Part shown: piece by piece, positions 36,885 through 46,960 of the stretch
Layout of the letters: each line of letters begins with the position of its first letter
How positions within the stretch are numbered: the stretch's first letter is position 1
NCBI GenBank assembly: GCA_002841405.1
Contig: PGZR01000038.1
Location: 1 to 58,410, forward strand
Reading direction: 5' to 3'
DNA from: Firmicutes bacterium HGW-Firmicutes-4
GTDB lineage: Bacteria; Bacillota; Clostridia; Eubacteriales; Eubacteriaceae
Length of the DNA: 58,410 bases
Translations under genes and position numbers: made by a program
Notes under the pieces: generated by a model
The model's database searches: none
What the model was told of the DNA's origin: nothing
The model's input: the letters and a program-made list of their open reading frames with translations, nothing else

Positions 36885-38289
36885 TCAAATATATAAACAA
36901 TTTGTACTCTTTGCTAACAAACAGTGCAGCCACAAAGATAATACCTAAATATAGACCCTTTGCAACGAGGGATAGGAATATTCCACTGATAGAAAATGGA
37001 TACAAAGCTACTCCAACAACCATTAAAACAAGAATTGCAATCTGAGGGATCAATTTCTCAAAGAAGACAATCATCTTATACTTGAATCCAAATTTAATTA
37101 GCATAGTGAATGCTGTTATAAAGTGACAACAATATGCAATTGCCACACAGATCGAAATTGCCTGAATACTTTTACCACTGAAAACACCAACCAATATTGC
37201 AATAACCGTGATTCCCGTATTGATACTGCTGTTAAGAAAGAGTAATTTCGTATTGCCAATCGCCTGGAATATCGAACCGGCGCTTGAATTTATCATCTGC
37301 GGTATAATTGCTATCGCCAAGTACTGAAAGCATGTCGCCGATTCGCTCCAATTGTTTCCATAAAGAATGGTGACAATCTCGCTTGCACCTAAATAACATA
37401 GCGGTGCAACATACAATCCGATACACGCCAATAGACGTACAACTTTCATATACTTTTCAAAAATTACACTAATCTGTTTCTGGTAGTCCGAAAAAATCGG
37501 ATGCAGTACTGGAGTGATTACACCAGCTAGGTTATTAACAGGGTATAGCATCAATGTGTATGCTCTATTATAATAACCCAATTCAGCATTACCCATGAAC
37601 TTTCCGATTAATAAGTTATCAAGATTTCTTGAAAAATAATTAATCAGATTAAATGCAAACTGGTAACTAGAGTAATTTAATACCTTTTTGACGCTCGCCA
37701 TATTAAATTTAAAGTGAAATTGCGGTCTTGTTGTTGCATAGTTCCAGACAAAGGTAAACAGAGCAGTCAGAATAGCTTGAAACGCTAAAGCATAATAGCG
37801 CAGCCCCAAGAATGCAAGAATAATGGTAATCACTGCTGCTACTGCATAGACAACAACCGTTCTGATTGCAATACTCACAAACTTCTTATCCCTATTCAAA
37901 ATTCCGTTCGGTACCATATTTAATGCATTGAACAATAACGAGATACTGAGCAACTGCCCTAAGGATATGTAAACCTTATCTTCGTAAAAGGATGCGATCG
38001 GAAAAGCACACAAAAAAAATACCAACATTAGAGCAACGGAAACATAACCTGTAAATGAGAAGATGTTGCTGACATCATCATCCGTCAAATCTTTATTCTG
38101 AATAATCGCAGGTCCAAATCCCATGTCTGAAACAGTAGTGAAGAACGTGGAAAAAACGGTAATCACTGCTACTATTCCGTAATCTTCTGCCGATAAGATT
38201 CTCGCCAGGATTGCATTCACCATCAAAGTCAAAAAAACTTTTGAATACTTACCTGATGCATTAATCAATGCTGTCTTCTTTATATCCAT
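36874..38289 (-). CDS. Polysaccharide flippase (Wzx-like, MVF/MOP superfamily)
   Basis: A 471-residue protein with about fourteen hydrophobic helices, starting MDIKKTALINASGKYSKV, a typical start of lipopolysaccharide-type flippases (RfbX/Wzx, MATE_like_10 group). It would move lipid-linked repeat units across the membrane. It is the last gene of the minus-strand polysaccharide cassette, beside wzy. Base composition is clearly AT-rich compared with cpsBCD, in line with exchange of the cassette. Confidence 0.9.
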   Translation of the reverse strand: MDIKKTALINASGKYSKVFLTLMVNAILARILSAEDYGIVAVITVFSTFFTTVSDMGFGPAIIQNKDLTDDDVSNIFSFTGYVSVALMLVFFLCAFPIASFYEDKVYISLGQLLSISLLFNALNMVPNGILNRDKKFVSIAIRTVVVYAVAAVITIILAFLGLRYYALAFQAILTALFTFVWNYATTRPQFHFKFNMASVKKVLNYSSYQFAFNLINYFSRNLDNLLIGKFMGNAELGYYNRAYTLMLYPVNNLAGVITPVLHPIFSDYQKQISVIFEKYMKVVRLLACIGLYVAPLCYLGASEIVTILYGNNWSESATCFQYLAIAIIPQMINSSAGSIFQAIGNTKLLFLNSSINTGITVIAILVGVFSGKSIQAISICVAIAYCCHFITAFTMLIKFGFKYKMIVFFEKLIPQIAILVLMVVGVALYPFSISGIFLSLVAKGLYLGIIFVAALFVSKEYKLFIYLMKR

Positions 38290-38422
38290 CGAGTCTTAGA
38301 CTCCTCCATCTTAATTTGGTTGGTTTATTAATTATTTCCAAACCCAACAAAGCAAAAACTAGAAAAAACATTATCGCAATTAAATCATCTCTAAATTTAG
38401 TTCTTAATTCAAAACGACATTT

Positions 38423-39829
38423 TCAATATTTCACCACGGCTACTTTTCCTTTTAACCTCGTCTGATTCTCGGCTTTTCCTAACTTGATTCTCGGCAATAA
38501 ATTGGCTAAAATCACTAAACATAAAATTTCTCTAAAAGTACCTATCGAAAAAAACTTTTGGAACAAACGATCATCAATCGAATAGTAAGCTAATGCAACA
38601 GACAAGTATGAATACAACAAAATGGATAAATTAAAAGCATTTTGCTTCAATATTTTTTTTGATTTAATTATTTTTTTATAAAATGTTGTAAAAAACACTG
38701 AATGAACCAACGGAAAAATCACAATACCAGTGATTCCAAAATCACTATAATATTCACGAAACGCCGTATAAACGTTACCTAACATTAATCCATTGTAGGT
38801 TCTGAACTCCTTATTCATAAATAAAGATGTCATGTTTCTATTATTAATCACCCCACCAATCCACTTCCATACATTCACAAATGTCTCCTGCCCCCAAAAT
38901 ACATGAGACACTGAAGTGTGATCCTGTACAAACATATCAAATAATTTTATTGGCGCTCCAATGTAAATTGCTATATAATCAAAAGTTCCTAAAGTAGTAC
39001 CTCGCCCAACTATTGAGCTCATATTAGAAAAGAGAATGAGTACAACTACAATACTTATTGCTAGTTTTATCGCAAACTTCAAATTGAAGTTCCTGCTTTT
39101 TCCCTTAAAGTTTCTATTTAACAAATAAAAAATCATAAAACCTGCTATCAGCAATTGTAAAATAGGATTTCTTCCCCCAGTGAGCAATGAACAGATTCCA
39201 AAAAGTACTATAGGAATCATGTGAAAAATTTTCCATGTAATTTTCATCTTCCTCAACATACTGTTCGCAATAAGCACATATAAATAAATGTATGCTAAAC
39301 CTGTCATTACCGTATACCCATATGATGAAACTCTCGAAATGTCTACTTTAGTTTCACCATAAACACCAGCAACTCTATAAAGACCTATCATCGTTGCCAA
39401 ATCAGAAAAACTACCTAATAAGGAAGCACTAAACCTTACATCTGAATAGTATTTTATGAGAACAACTAAATCAAATAGTATAATAAATATTGTCACTAAA
39501 CGCGATATCTGTGGGACTGAATCTATAAAATCTTTTGAAGGCTTATATTTAAACGAGTAACAACTTAACGATTTAACTTTAACTCTACTGACAAACCTGT
39601 CTGCTAACAACGCCCCTATCAAGTACGTTGTTAAACCAAGCCAAAGAATAAAGAAGGTTTGACCACTTATACTCCCATCCCATTTGTTCTTTTCAATAAT
39701 CAAAAATGACATGCTAAAAGCAAATGTAAATAGTACAATTACAACCGGGAAAAACAAATCACCTTTACAATAATTTAGTGCATACAACAGATATATTAAT
39801 ATGATTGCAAATAGTATGTATGTATACAT
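38423..39829 (-). CDS. Oligosaccharide repeat-unit polymerase (Wzy-like)
   Basis: A 468-residue, strongly hydrophobic protein with about twelve helices, a long extracytoplasmic loop, and the central TGGRNPILQLLIAGF stretch often seen in O-antigen polymerases. Wzy proteins diverge too much for a sugar-level call. Position next to the flippase supports the assignment. Very AT-rich. Confidence 0.82.
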   Translation of the reverse strand: MYTYILFAIILIYLLYALNYCKGDLFFPVVIVLFTFAFSMSFLIIEKNKWDGSISGQTFFILWLGLTTYLIGALLADRFVSRVKVKSLSCYSFKYKPSKDFIDSVPQISRLVTIFIILFDLVVLIKYYSDVRFSASLLGSFSDLATMIGLYRVAGVYGETKVDISRVSSYGYTVMTGLAYIYLYVLIANSMLRKMKITWKIFHMIPIVLFGICSLLTGGRNPILQLLIAGFMIFYLLNRNFKGKSRNFNLKFAIKLAISIVVVLILFSNMSSIVGRGTTLGTFDYIAIYIGAPIKLFDMFVQDHTSVSHVFWGQETFVNVWKWIGGVINNRNMTSLFMNKEFRTYNGLMLGNVYTAFREYYSDFGITGIVIFPLVHSVFFTTFYKKIIKSKKILKQNAFNLSILLYSYLSVALAYYSIDDRLFQKFFSIGTFREILCLVILANLLPRIKLGKAENQTRLKGKVAVVKY

Positions 39830-39850
39830 TTAAACACCCTCCTTGTAAAA

Positions 39851-40747
39851 TCAATTTCTCATTATATCAATTAGCACCCTTATAGATTTCTGCATCTCAT
39901 TATTTTTCATCTTAAACCTTGCATAACCAGATTTAATGCTGGCATTAGTTGAAACATCCTCTAAATGCTTAATTTTCAAATCGGGTAAATACAACATCTT
40001 CAAACCATCTCTAGTGCACTCATAATGAAGAATATCTTCTTCCATGTAAAGAAATGTTGCAGGGCAAAAGCACTGTTCACGAGCCGTTATAAAATCTCTT
40101 GTGAAGATGTAGCAGGCTCCGTGCAGAACAACATTTTGCATTTTCCGTTTTCTATCAATTTTTTCGTTCGTCGCAGGTCTGCCAAATAAACTCCTCTTCA
40201 GACCACCAAACAAAACGTGTTTGTAATAATAGAAAGCTGGATGAGAGCTATATTTACAGATTTCATCATATAACGCCTGAACTTGATTCAATGTAAAACC
40301 TTTCAGATGCGCTGGATTTTGATGTTTATTATCAACTGGACAATAAATATCAGGCCCCGCTACTGAAAAGCCTTCATCTCGGTTAAAATTATCAATAAGA
40401 TCCAAGAAATCGACCTGCTCAATTAGGACATCATTGTTCATTACAATCATGTAATCAGGATCATAGTTTTCACGAAGATACTTATATCCTAAATTATTGC
40501 CTTTAGCAAAGCCATCATTTTTTTCATTTAATAGCACTGTCACTCTTGAAGTAGAACTATACTTTCTATTCAATTTTTTACCACTTCTATTGGAAGAGCA
40601 ATTATCAACAATGACTATCTGTATATCACAATTGACAAATCGAGACAGCAGCTTTTCAACACATTCAACCGTCATTTCGAATGCCATATAATGAAGAATT
40701 ACAAAGCCATACTTTAGATTTCTTTCCGTCAAGTTATTTATTCCCAT
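39851..40747 (-). CDS. Glycosyltransferase family 2
   Basis: A 298-residue cytoplasmic GT-A fold enzyme. The nucleotide-sugar region VIVDNCSSNRSGKKL and the metal-binding DxD-like stretch in YMIVMNNDVLIEQVD are present, as is a MEEDILHYE acceptor-side motif (the EED of family 2). It resembles rhamnosyl- or galactofuranosyltransferases. It lies 2 bp downstream of the next gene in the operon. Confidence 0.85.
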   Translation of the reverse strand: MGINNLTERNLKYGFVILHYMAFEMTVECVEKLLSRFVNCDIQIVIVDNCSSNRSGKKLNRKYSSTSRVTVLLNEKNDGFAKGNNLGYKYLRENYDPDYMIVMNNDVLIEQVDFLDLIDNFNRDEGFSVAGPDIYCPVDNKHQNPAHLKGFTLNQVQALYDEICKYSSHPAFYYYKHVLFGGLKRSLFGRPATNEKIDRKRKMQNVVLHGACYIFTRDFITAREQCFCPATFLYMEEDILHYECTRDGLKMLYLPDLKIKHLEDVSTNASIKSGYARFKMKNNEMQKSIRVLIDIMRN

Positions 40748-40749
40748 TT

Positions 40750-41772
40750 TTAAATCCTCTCCAAGAGGATCTTTGCGTTCACAGGTAATAATCTAATCTG
40801 ATTTACCACCTTTTCACGGTATTCATCATAAAATGGATAGTAGGTTTCGTAGTTTTGAAGCATATCTCTAAGTTTATCTATGATGTCAGGAATATTTTCA
40901 TCTTTATCTTCAAATTTCAGATCATCTGGAATTGGCACATCAATATCATTGGCTGCTGCACCGTTTCTCGACGTAATAATATTACAGCCCATGATCACAG
41001 CCTCTCGTGGAATGCGTTCTGGTCCGGGAAAATTACCAAAATCCATATAAACCTTAGCGTGTGCCAAAAGCTCGACAATCTGGTCTGGTGTCATATTCTG
41101 AATTGGACAAAAAACAGCATCTAAACCTTTAATTCTTGCTTCTTTAATCAGTTTTTGTGTGAATATTTTACCTTTTTCAGGATTATAGAGAATTATGTTA
41201 TCCCTTTTTTCATTACTCATTTCCTTTGACCTATCGAAGAAAGACTGATTCAAAGGTCCGCATAAATACAATGTTTTTTTTTTCGGCACTCCATTCTGTA
41301 AAATGTACCGTCGAGCATACTCACAGTTATAAGCATGATAAAACTCACCAGCATCTTCAAAACGATATCTATAACGATGAATCTTTCCTTTGAGAATCAT
41401 TCCCATATAAGCTACTGGAAACATGAACTTTGGCCAGTGATTGACTTTCATTCGCCAATTTACTAAAAAAAATGGTTCCGTATTTATGTAATTTTCTAAC
41501 GAAAGCCACCAAATGCATTTCTTTATTTTTTGATATTTTGCCAGAATGTAAGTCTGTGTTTCTGGTACAATCAGTATGTTGTCTTTGCTATCAATAATGC
41601 AACTTACCACTTCAACATTATATCCTTTGAAGCGATTTGGTATTTTATTTGAGTGCGGCTGCACGTAAAACATACCTACTCTCTGCCCCATTGATGCAAA
41701 AATATTTGCGGCCTGGTGTAACGTTTCTGGGCCACCGCTCACATAATCTCCTTTTGATACGATATAAATCAT
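40750..41772 (-). CDS. Glycosyltransferase-like protein (GT-B fold, polysaccharide locus)
   Basis: About 340 residues. The N-terminus MIYIVSKGDYVSGGPETLHQ resembles the glycine-loop start of family 4-like transferases that use GGxExL, and the C-terminal part has an EAVIMGCNIITSRNG stretch in the donor-binding position. The ATG at 41772 is 8 bp after AGGGAG and is preferred to the ATG at 41778. It probably adds one sugar of the repeat unit; donor and acceptor are unknown. Confidence 0.7.
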   Translation of the reverse strand: MIYIVSKGDYVSGGPETLHQAANIFASMGQRVGMFYVQPHSNKIPNRFKGYNVEVVSCIIDSKDNILIVPETQTYILAKYQKIKKCIWWLSLENYINTEPFFLVNWRMKVNHWPKFMFPVAYMGMILKGKIHRYRYRFEDAGEFYHAYNCEYARRYILQNGVPKKKTLYLCGPLNQSFFDRSKEMSNEKRDNIILYNPEKGKIFTQKLIKEARIKGLDAVFCPIQNMTPDQIVELLAHAKVYMDFGNFPGPERIPREAVIMGCNIITSRNGAAANDIDVPIPDDLKFEDKDENIPDIIDKLRDMLQNYETYYPFYDEYREKVVNQIRLLPVNAKILLERI

Positions 41773-41817
41773 GACCATTTCTCCCTAATTACCTATGATA
41801 TTGGTTTGAACATGTTA

Positions 41818-42735
41818 TTATTTTTTAAACTGCTTTGAAAAATAATATAAGTCCCCAAAATACTTTTTATTCGTCAAATAGAAGCTTCGATATCTAAAAA
41901 GTATGAACCATGCGGTCAGCTTTCGTTCAGTTAAAAGCATCTTTCGCAAATCGCACCACTTATTTACGTTATCAATCAAATCCACCTTATCTGGGGCATG
42001 AAATTCTGACATTAGATACCACTGATTAATCTTTTTGGTTCTTTCTACTTCATTTACTTTATATGAATAGCCGTGTTTTATTACGTGTGATACATTGTTT
42101 TCGTGCCTTCGAAATTCAATAAATATGTCATCATATAGATACAGTTTACCTAATAATGACGCAATTATCCATAACACAGCGTCATGCGGCGTACCGGGTT
42201 CCCAATTTTCTGCTAATAATGGCAGAAGTTCTTTTCTAAAAGCCATCGTACAACCTGGACGAAGAATCTGATAATAATGTTCATCGAACATTACTCGACT
42301 CACCTTTTTATTATACTCTGTCTTGACAGCATGCTGTTTAACCATTCTACTTCGTTGCTCACTAAAAGCATTGTACCCCGACACCATCAACCATATATCA
42401 TCATTTTCTTCAAAAGCTTGGGTCATTTTTTCAATCTTATCAAGATGCCATATATCATCCTGATCACACGGATAGATTATATCTCCGGAAGCCTTTAACA
42501 AACCTTGGTAAAAATTCTTTTCCCACCCCAAATTTATCTCGTTTTCAATAATATACCAATTCTTTATTCTGTGCTCAAAAATATACTTTTGAACATAGGA
42601 TACTGTTTCATCTGTCGATTTATCATCGAAAATAAGCAATTCTTCGATCAATCTTGTCTGATTTTGCAATGAATCTAGTATTTCACGCAAAAACCTCCTA
42701 CCATTGTACGTTGTCATAATCACTGAAACCTTCAT
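41818..42735 (-). CDS. Glycosyltransferase family 2, rhamnosyltransferase-like
   Basis: A 305-residue enzyme. N-terminal VSVIMTTYNGRRFLREIL, LIFDDKSTDET and the DxD-type PCDQDDIWHLDKIEKM are typical of WcaA/rhamnosyltransferase-type GT2 proteins. The start is ATG 42735 (MKVS) after AGGTG, rather than the TTG one codon upstream. AT-rich. Confidence 0.88.
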   Translation of the reverse strand: MKVSVIMTTYNGRRFLREILDSLQNQTRLIEELLIFDDKSTDETVSYVQKYIFEHRIKNWYIIENEINLGWEKNFYQGLLKASGDIIYPCDQDDIWHLDKIEKMTQAFEENDDIWLMVSGYNAFSEQRSRMVKQHAVKTEYNKKVSRVMFDEHYYQILRPGCTMAFRKELLPLLAENWEPGTPHDAVLWIIASLLGKLYLYDDIFIEFRRHENNVSHVIKHGYSYKVNEVERTKKINQWYLMSEFHAPDKVDLIDNVNKWCDLRKMLLTERKLTAWFILFRYRSFYLTNKKYFGDLYYFSKQFKK

Positions 42736-42738
42736 CAA

Positions 42739-43050
42739 ATAACACCTGTTTTTTATTAATATTTTATAAATGACCTAATAATTAAACAACCAGTATGTAA
42801 CAGTTAATCACAATGAATCAACATTATCTATTTAAAAACTTCGTTACTTTCTATTTTGCTAAGTCTTTTTAACTAATCGCTTTCTATGGTTTTTCTAAGT
42901 AAAAGCCCACTTTAGTTTCTTGCCGTAATGTCGTTAGCACCAATCGCAAGCAACTATTTGTTATTCCATTGAAATTCATTATACTTTAACCTCTTGTCAA
43001 ATCTTTTCAATGTTCTCTTTTTTTCCCACTTACAGCAAATCCCTCCATTG
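42739..43050. other. AT-rich gap inside the polysaccharide cassette
   Basis: About 310 bp with no gene, terminator or remnant that I can recognise. A minus-strand TTGACA near 43000 is not followed by a correctly spaced -10 box. It may mark a past gene loss between two glycosyltransferases. Confidence 0.4.
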
Positions 43051-43860
43051 TTACAACATATTTTTATATTGCACATTCTTAATCCGTTTAAAAACTGATC
43101 GGGGTATTAATGTAATGATAATGGGTTTAACAACATACGGTACAGATTTTATACCGAGCCCCAGCTTTTTATATCCCTGTGCCCGTACTACAGCTTCCTG
43201 GATACGATCTTTAATCTTCCTATGTTTTTGATTCCCATTTGCAACTCTGTACTTATATAATTTCTTCTGAATATTCCACCCCTTATAACCTGTTGCATAA
43301 AACCTCATAAATAGGTCATAGTCTTCTGCTCGGCGTGTTTCCCAAGCTATTCTGTATCCACCGGCCTTTTCAAACACTTCTTTCCGAATCATTACTGATG
43401 GATGTATAAACGGATTGCTCCACAAAAAGCTTTTTGCTGTCGGCCTCTCTTCCAAATAATAGGTGCCCCATATCCCATCATCGTCATATATGTCAGCAAG
43501 ACAACCGACAAAACCTATTTCAGGATGTTCAGACAGAAACTTCAATTCTACTTGAAATCTTTCTGGATAAGAGATATCATCATCGTCTTGTCTTGCAATA
43601 TATTCCCCAGTAGTAAATGACAGTGCATAATTCAACGCACTTGAAAGACCTCGGTTCTCCTCATAGGTTACAACTTTAATTCTTGAATCCATCATTTCAA
43701 TTTCTTCCAAAATACTCAAAGTATTGTCTGTAGAACCATCGTTGCAAATTATAAATTCCCAGTCAACAAATGTTTGGTCTATAATTGAGTGTATACTTTT
43801 TTTTAATAATTCAATACTTTTGCTATTATATACTCCCATGATTACAGATAACCTTGGCAT
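43051..43860 (-). CDS. Glycosyltransferase family 2
   Basis: A 269-residue GT-A enzyme with LSVIMGVYNSKS, FIICNDGSTDNTL, the metal-binding ARQDDDDISYPERF, and an ETRRAEDYDLFMRF acceptor-side ED motif. It resembles CpsI/EpsE-type transferases of capsule loci. It lies 4 bp downstream of the acyltransferase gene. Confidence 0.9.
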   Translation of the reverse strand: MPRLSVIMGVYNSKSIELLKKSIHSIIDQTFVDWEFIICNDGSTDNTLSILEEIEMMDSRIKVVTYEENRGLSSALNYALSFTTGEYIARQDDDDISYPERFQVELKFLSEHPEIGFVGCLADIYDDDGIWGTYYLEERPTAKSFLWSNPFIHPSVMIRKEVFEKAGGYRIAWETRRAEDYDLFMRFYATGYKGWNIQKKLYKYRVANGNQKHRKIKDRIQEAVVRAQGYKKLGLGIKSVPYVVKPIIITLIPRSVFKRIKNVQYKNML

Positions 43861-43864
43861 ATAA

Positions 43865-44377
43865 TTACCCTCCGTTTTCTACTGTCGTTAAGCTTTTGAT
43901 TTTTTCATAATTATACTGATTCATGGTTTTTACTATAGTATATTCCGGTACATAACCTTTAATGACGGTTCCTGCGCCAATAACGCAATTATTCGAAATG
44001 GTCGCACCTTTCAAAATCACTACATTGCTCCCAATCCAACAATTTGTTCCAATCTTCACTTCTCCATTGCTAAAACCCTGTCCCTTTATATTCTTTTCGC
44101 GATTATTAAACCTGTGATTATGATCATATATTTTAACATCCTCACCAAATATACTACCCGCACCTATTTCAATATAATTATTTGCATTCAAAGAACAGTT
44201 GTTATTGAAAAAACAGTCATCTCCAATAATTATTCTACCCATCGTGTCAATCATTACAATAAAATTCCGTCGCCATGTTACATTTTTCCCGATTTTTAAT
44301 TTATATTTGTAGATTAATTTTAGCATAATCTTTTCGATGAAAGCTCTTACATGATATTTTGCTTTAAAAAACCCCAT
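43865..44377 (-). CDS. Hexapeptide-repeat acyltransferase (WcaF/LbH family)
   Basis: A 170-residue left-handed beta-helix protein with imperfect hexapeptide repeats (IEIGAGSIFGEDVKIYDHNH, GTNCWIGSNVVILKGATI). The catalytic His is in DHNH, as in sugar O-acetyltransferases. It probably O-acetylates a repeat-unit sugar. Confidence 0.88.
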   Translation of the reverse strand: MGFFKAKYHVRAFIEKIMLKLIYKYKLKIGKNVTWRRNFIVMIDTMGRIIIGDDCFFNNNCSLNANNYIEIGAGSIFGEDVKIYDHNHRFNNREKNIKGQGFSNGEVKIGTNCWIGSNVVILKGATISNNCVIGAGTVIKGYVPEYTIVKTMNQYNYEKIKSLTTVENGG

Positions 44378-44630
44378 ATATTTTCACACCTCCTTTTAAG
44401 TTGTTGTTTTCAAGCAAATTAGCTTTGCACTTTTTCAATTGTGAAATTTGTTCCGAAATACTTTAGTATTCACCGGCATCATTTTAACCATATTCATAAC
44501 AATTAGCTTTTAGTCCACGAAAACGACTGTATAGCAAAAATGGTTTACTACTTTGACTTAAAAGAAATGCGTTAATTTAATTTTTTACGCCATCCTTCTG
44601 CACAAATTTATGCACTGTATACTTTTTATT

Positions 44631-45791
44631 TCATCTCAATTCTTTTCGTTTCATAACTTCACTTATATGAATATACTCCATCTCTTTTGTCAGTAATTTT
44701 TCATAAAAGAATTGCAGTTTTCTACCCTCAATAGCAGAATCAAATCCTGTTTTTTTCACATCTTCAGATCTATCTTTTCTAATTTTCATATTAAACACTG
44801 TTTTATTTAATATCTTATCTGCCCAAACCTCAACAGATTGATCTAAACCAATAAAACATCCCAAATCATCACATGGACTTGATTCCTGCGGTATTTCAGT
44901 TGAAAAGAACATCGGTAAACCACATGTTTCAGCCTCAACTCCAACAACTGGTAATCCCTCATATAGACTTGGAAGAATAAAACAATCCATTGCATTGTAA
45001 AATTGTTGAATATCTTCTCGTCTTCCAAGATAGAGTACTTGCTTTTCTAAATGATATTCTTCTATTTTCTTAATCATTTTTTCTCGTAGATTCCCATCTC
45101 CAATTATCAGTAGCTTTGCTTTTGATTCTCGTTTCAAAATTTCAGAAAATATGTCTATTATAAACAGAGTATTCTTTTGTTCAGTGAGCCTTCCAATATG
45201 CCCAATAACTATATTGTCCTCTATTCCAAATTCTTTGCGAGTTAATTCTCTCTCAGCAATATTATATGTACTTTTTTTTGTATCTATTACAGTTTTAAAA
45301 ACCGTCACTTTTCCTAGTTCATAAAGTCTATTCCCAAATTGCCAGCGCCCACAGGTTTCACCATTAGCCATGTAATGCGTCGAAAATAATCTAGAAAATG
45401 GTTTTAGAATATTCTTAAAAACTGTCTTTTTATCTGATATATGCGCCATCGAGATACTCTCATTAATTCGAATCGGTATACCCGAAACAAAACCTATAAA
45501 CATGGCAAAAATATTCATCGTACCGTTGTAACCATGTATAATCGGATATTTATTTTTTTTGCAAATAGCATAAATATCCTTCATATTACCAAGAATATTT
45601 TGATATGGTGTCACCTGGTACACACTACCACCAAGTAGTTCTATTTCCTCCATTGGTATCGCATTTGAATCTTTGTCACAAATGAAATCAAATTGAATTT
45701 TACTTCTATCAATATGTCTGTAGTATTCCATGACTAGATTCTTCTTACCACCAGAATGCATTTTCCCCATTATCACTGCTATTCGTACCAT
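44631..45791 (-). CDS. Glycosyltransferase family 4 (CpsF/EpsF-like)
   Basis: A 386-residue GT-B enzyme. The N-terminal domain starts IAVIMGKMHSGGKKNLVMEY; the C-terminal donor domain has GHIGRLTEQKN, LLIIGDGNLREKM and the nucleotide-sugar motif FILPSLYEGLPVVGVEAE. The usual EGxPxxxxEA(x)A(T) pattern is intact. It adds an internal sugar of the repeat unit. AT-rich. Confidence 0.9.
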   Translation of the reverse strand: MVRIAVIMGKMHSGGKKNLVMEYYRHIDRSKIQFDFICDKDSNAIPMEEIELLGGSVYQVTPYQNILGNMKDIYAICKKNKYPIIHGYNGTMNIFAMFIGFVSGIPIRINESISMAHISDKKTVFKNILKPFSRLFSTHYMANGETCGRWQFGNRLYELGKVTVFKTVIDTKKSTYNIAERELTRKEFGIEDNIVIGHIGRLTEQKNTLFIIDIFSEILKRESKAKLLIIGDGNLREKMIKKIEEYHLEKQVLYLGRREDIQQFYNAMDCFILPSLYEGLPVVGVEAETCGLPMFFSTEIPQESSPCDDLGCFIGLDQSVEVWADKILNKTVFNMKIRKDRSEDVKKTGFDSAIEGRKLQFFYEKLLTKEMEYIHISEVMKRKELR

Positions 45792-45855
45792 TATCTATAC
45801 TCTCATTCCTACTAAATTAGATTGTGAATACCTATTCATCTATTCTCTGATTTTA

Positions 45856-46794
45856 TCAAATTTTATAATATTCTTTCATGAATTCAGCTGTCTTCTTTAT
45901 ACCTTCCCCAAGAGCAATAGGATTTAAGTCACCATACGCTTTTTCATATCTTGAAATATCCAAATAGTTTACTGGCACATCAACTTTTCTTCCTGATGCA
46001 TATGTTACATTTAATTTAACGTCTAGTACATCTCTAATTATATTTAATGTTTCTTTTATGCTAATTCCATATCCACAACCCAGATTAAATGTGCGCTTCT
46101 CATTTTCTCCGTTAGTAATCATCAGAATTGCTCTTATCGCATCATCTATATAAATAAAGTCCCGAATTACGGAACCATCACCGTATACAATAAGTTCTTC
46201 TTCTTTTAAAGCTTTATACGCAAATGTTGTTATGACACCTAAAATACCATTCGGCCTTTGATATGGGCCATATGGGTTTGCAAGGCGAATTACTCTATAG
46301 TCTAAACCGTATATATATTGATATAAGTACAATAAGTTCTCAATTGTAATCTTTTGTATACCATATGAACTAATTGGATTCATAGCCGCATTCTCTTTTA
46401 ATGGCGATTTTTCTGACTTTCCATATACCGTTCCACCGGACGAAATAAACACAACTTTTTTTACACCACACTTCACACAAGCCTCTAGCAACATTGACGT
46501 TACTACCACATTCGCTACTAACTCTTGAGGGATGTGCTGATTCGATGTTGTCGGCACTGTAGTGCTTACTAAATGGTACACCACATCTTGATTTATTAAC
46601 AAGGTTTCAAAATCTGTATTCATTTCAAATCCTGATTCTTTAATAGTAACGTTTTCAAAAGAAAAACTCTCAATATCTCGAAAGTATTCCCAACTCTTAT
46701 CAACTAAGGTAATTTTATTATTTTTTTCAGCCGCTAGTTTTATAGTTAAATTAGTACCTATAAAACCGGCTGCACCTAGAATTAAAATATTCAT
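45856..46794 (-). CDS. NAD-dependent nucleotide-sugar epimerase/dehydratase
   Basis: A 312-residue extended SDR: GAAGFIGTN at the N-terminus, VFISSGGTVYG and the catalytic SYGIQK. It resembles UDP-glucose 4-epimerases (GalE-like) but could act on another UDP or dTDP sugar. The start ATG 46794 follows GGAGAGG; a longer frame to 46815 is not supported. It is the upstream end of the AT-rich cassette. It is a different family branch from the broken epimerases at 31-35 kb. Confidence 0.88.
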   Translation of the reverse strand: MNILILGAAGFIGTNLTIKLAAEKNNKITLVDKSWEYFRDIESFSFENVTIKESGFEMNTDFETLLINQDVVYHLVSTTVPTTSNQHIPQELVANVVVTSMLLEACVKCGVKKVVFISSGGTVYGKSEKSPLKENAAMNPISSYGIQKITIENLLYLYQYIYGLDYRVIRLANPYGPYQRPNGILGVITTFAYKALKEEELIVYGDGSVIRDFIYIDDAIRAILMITNGENEKRTFNLGCGYGISIKETLNIIRDVLDVKLNVTYASGRKVDVPVNYLDISRYEKAYGDLNPIALGEGIKKTAEFMKEYYKI

Positions 46795-46960
46795 TATTAC
46801 CTCTCCAAATTGCATTCTTTATCTAGACGACCAAGCTCAAAACCTTCGCGCAAAGTCTACATAATAATTTAAAACAAAATTAAAAATCCACCATAGTCCC
46901 CCACAGTGGATCATTTACCCCAAGACGCCAAACGAAATCTCAAACAAACCAACTATCCTT

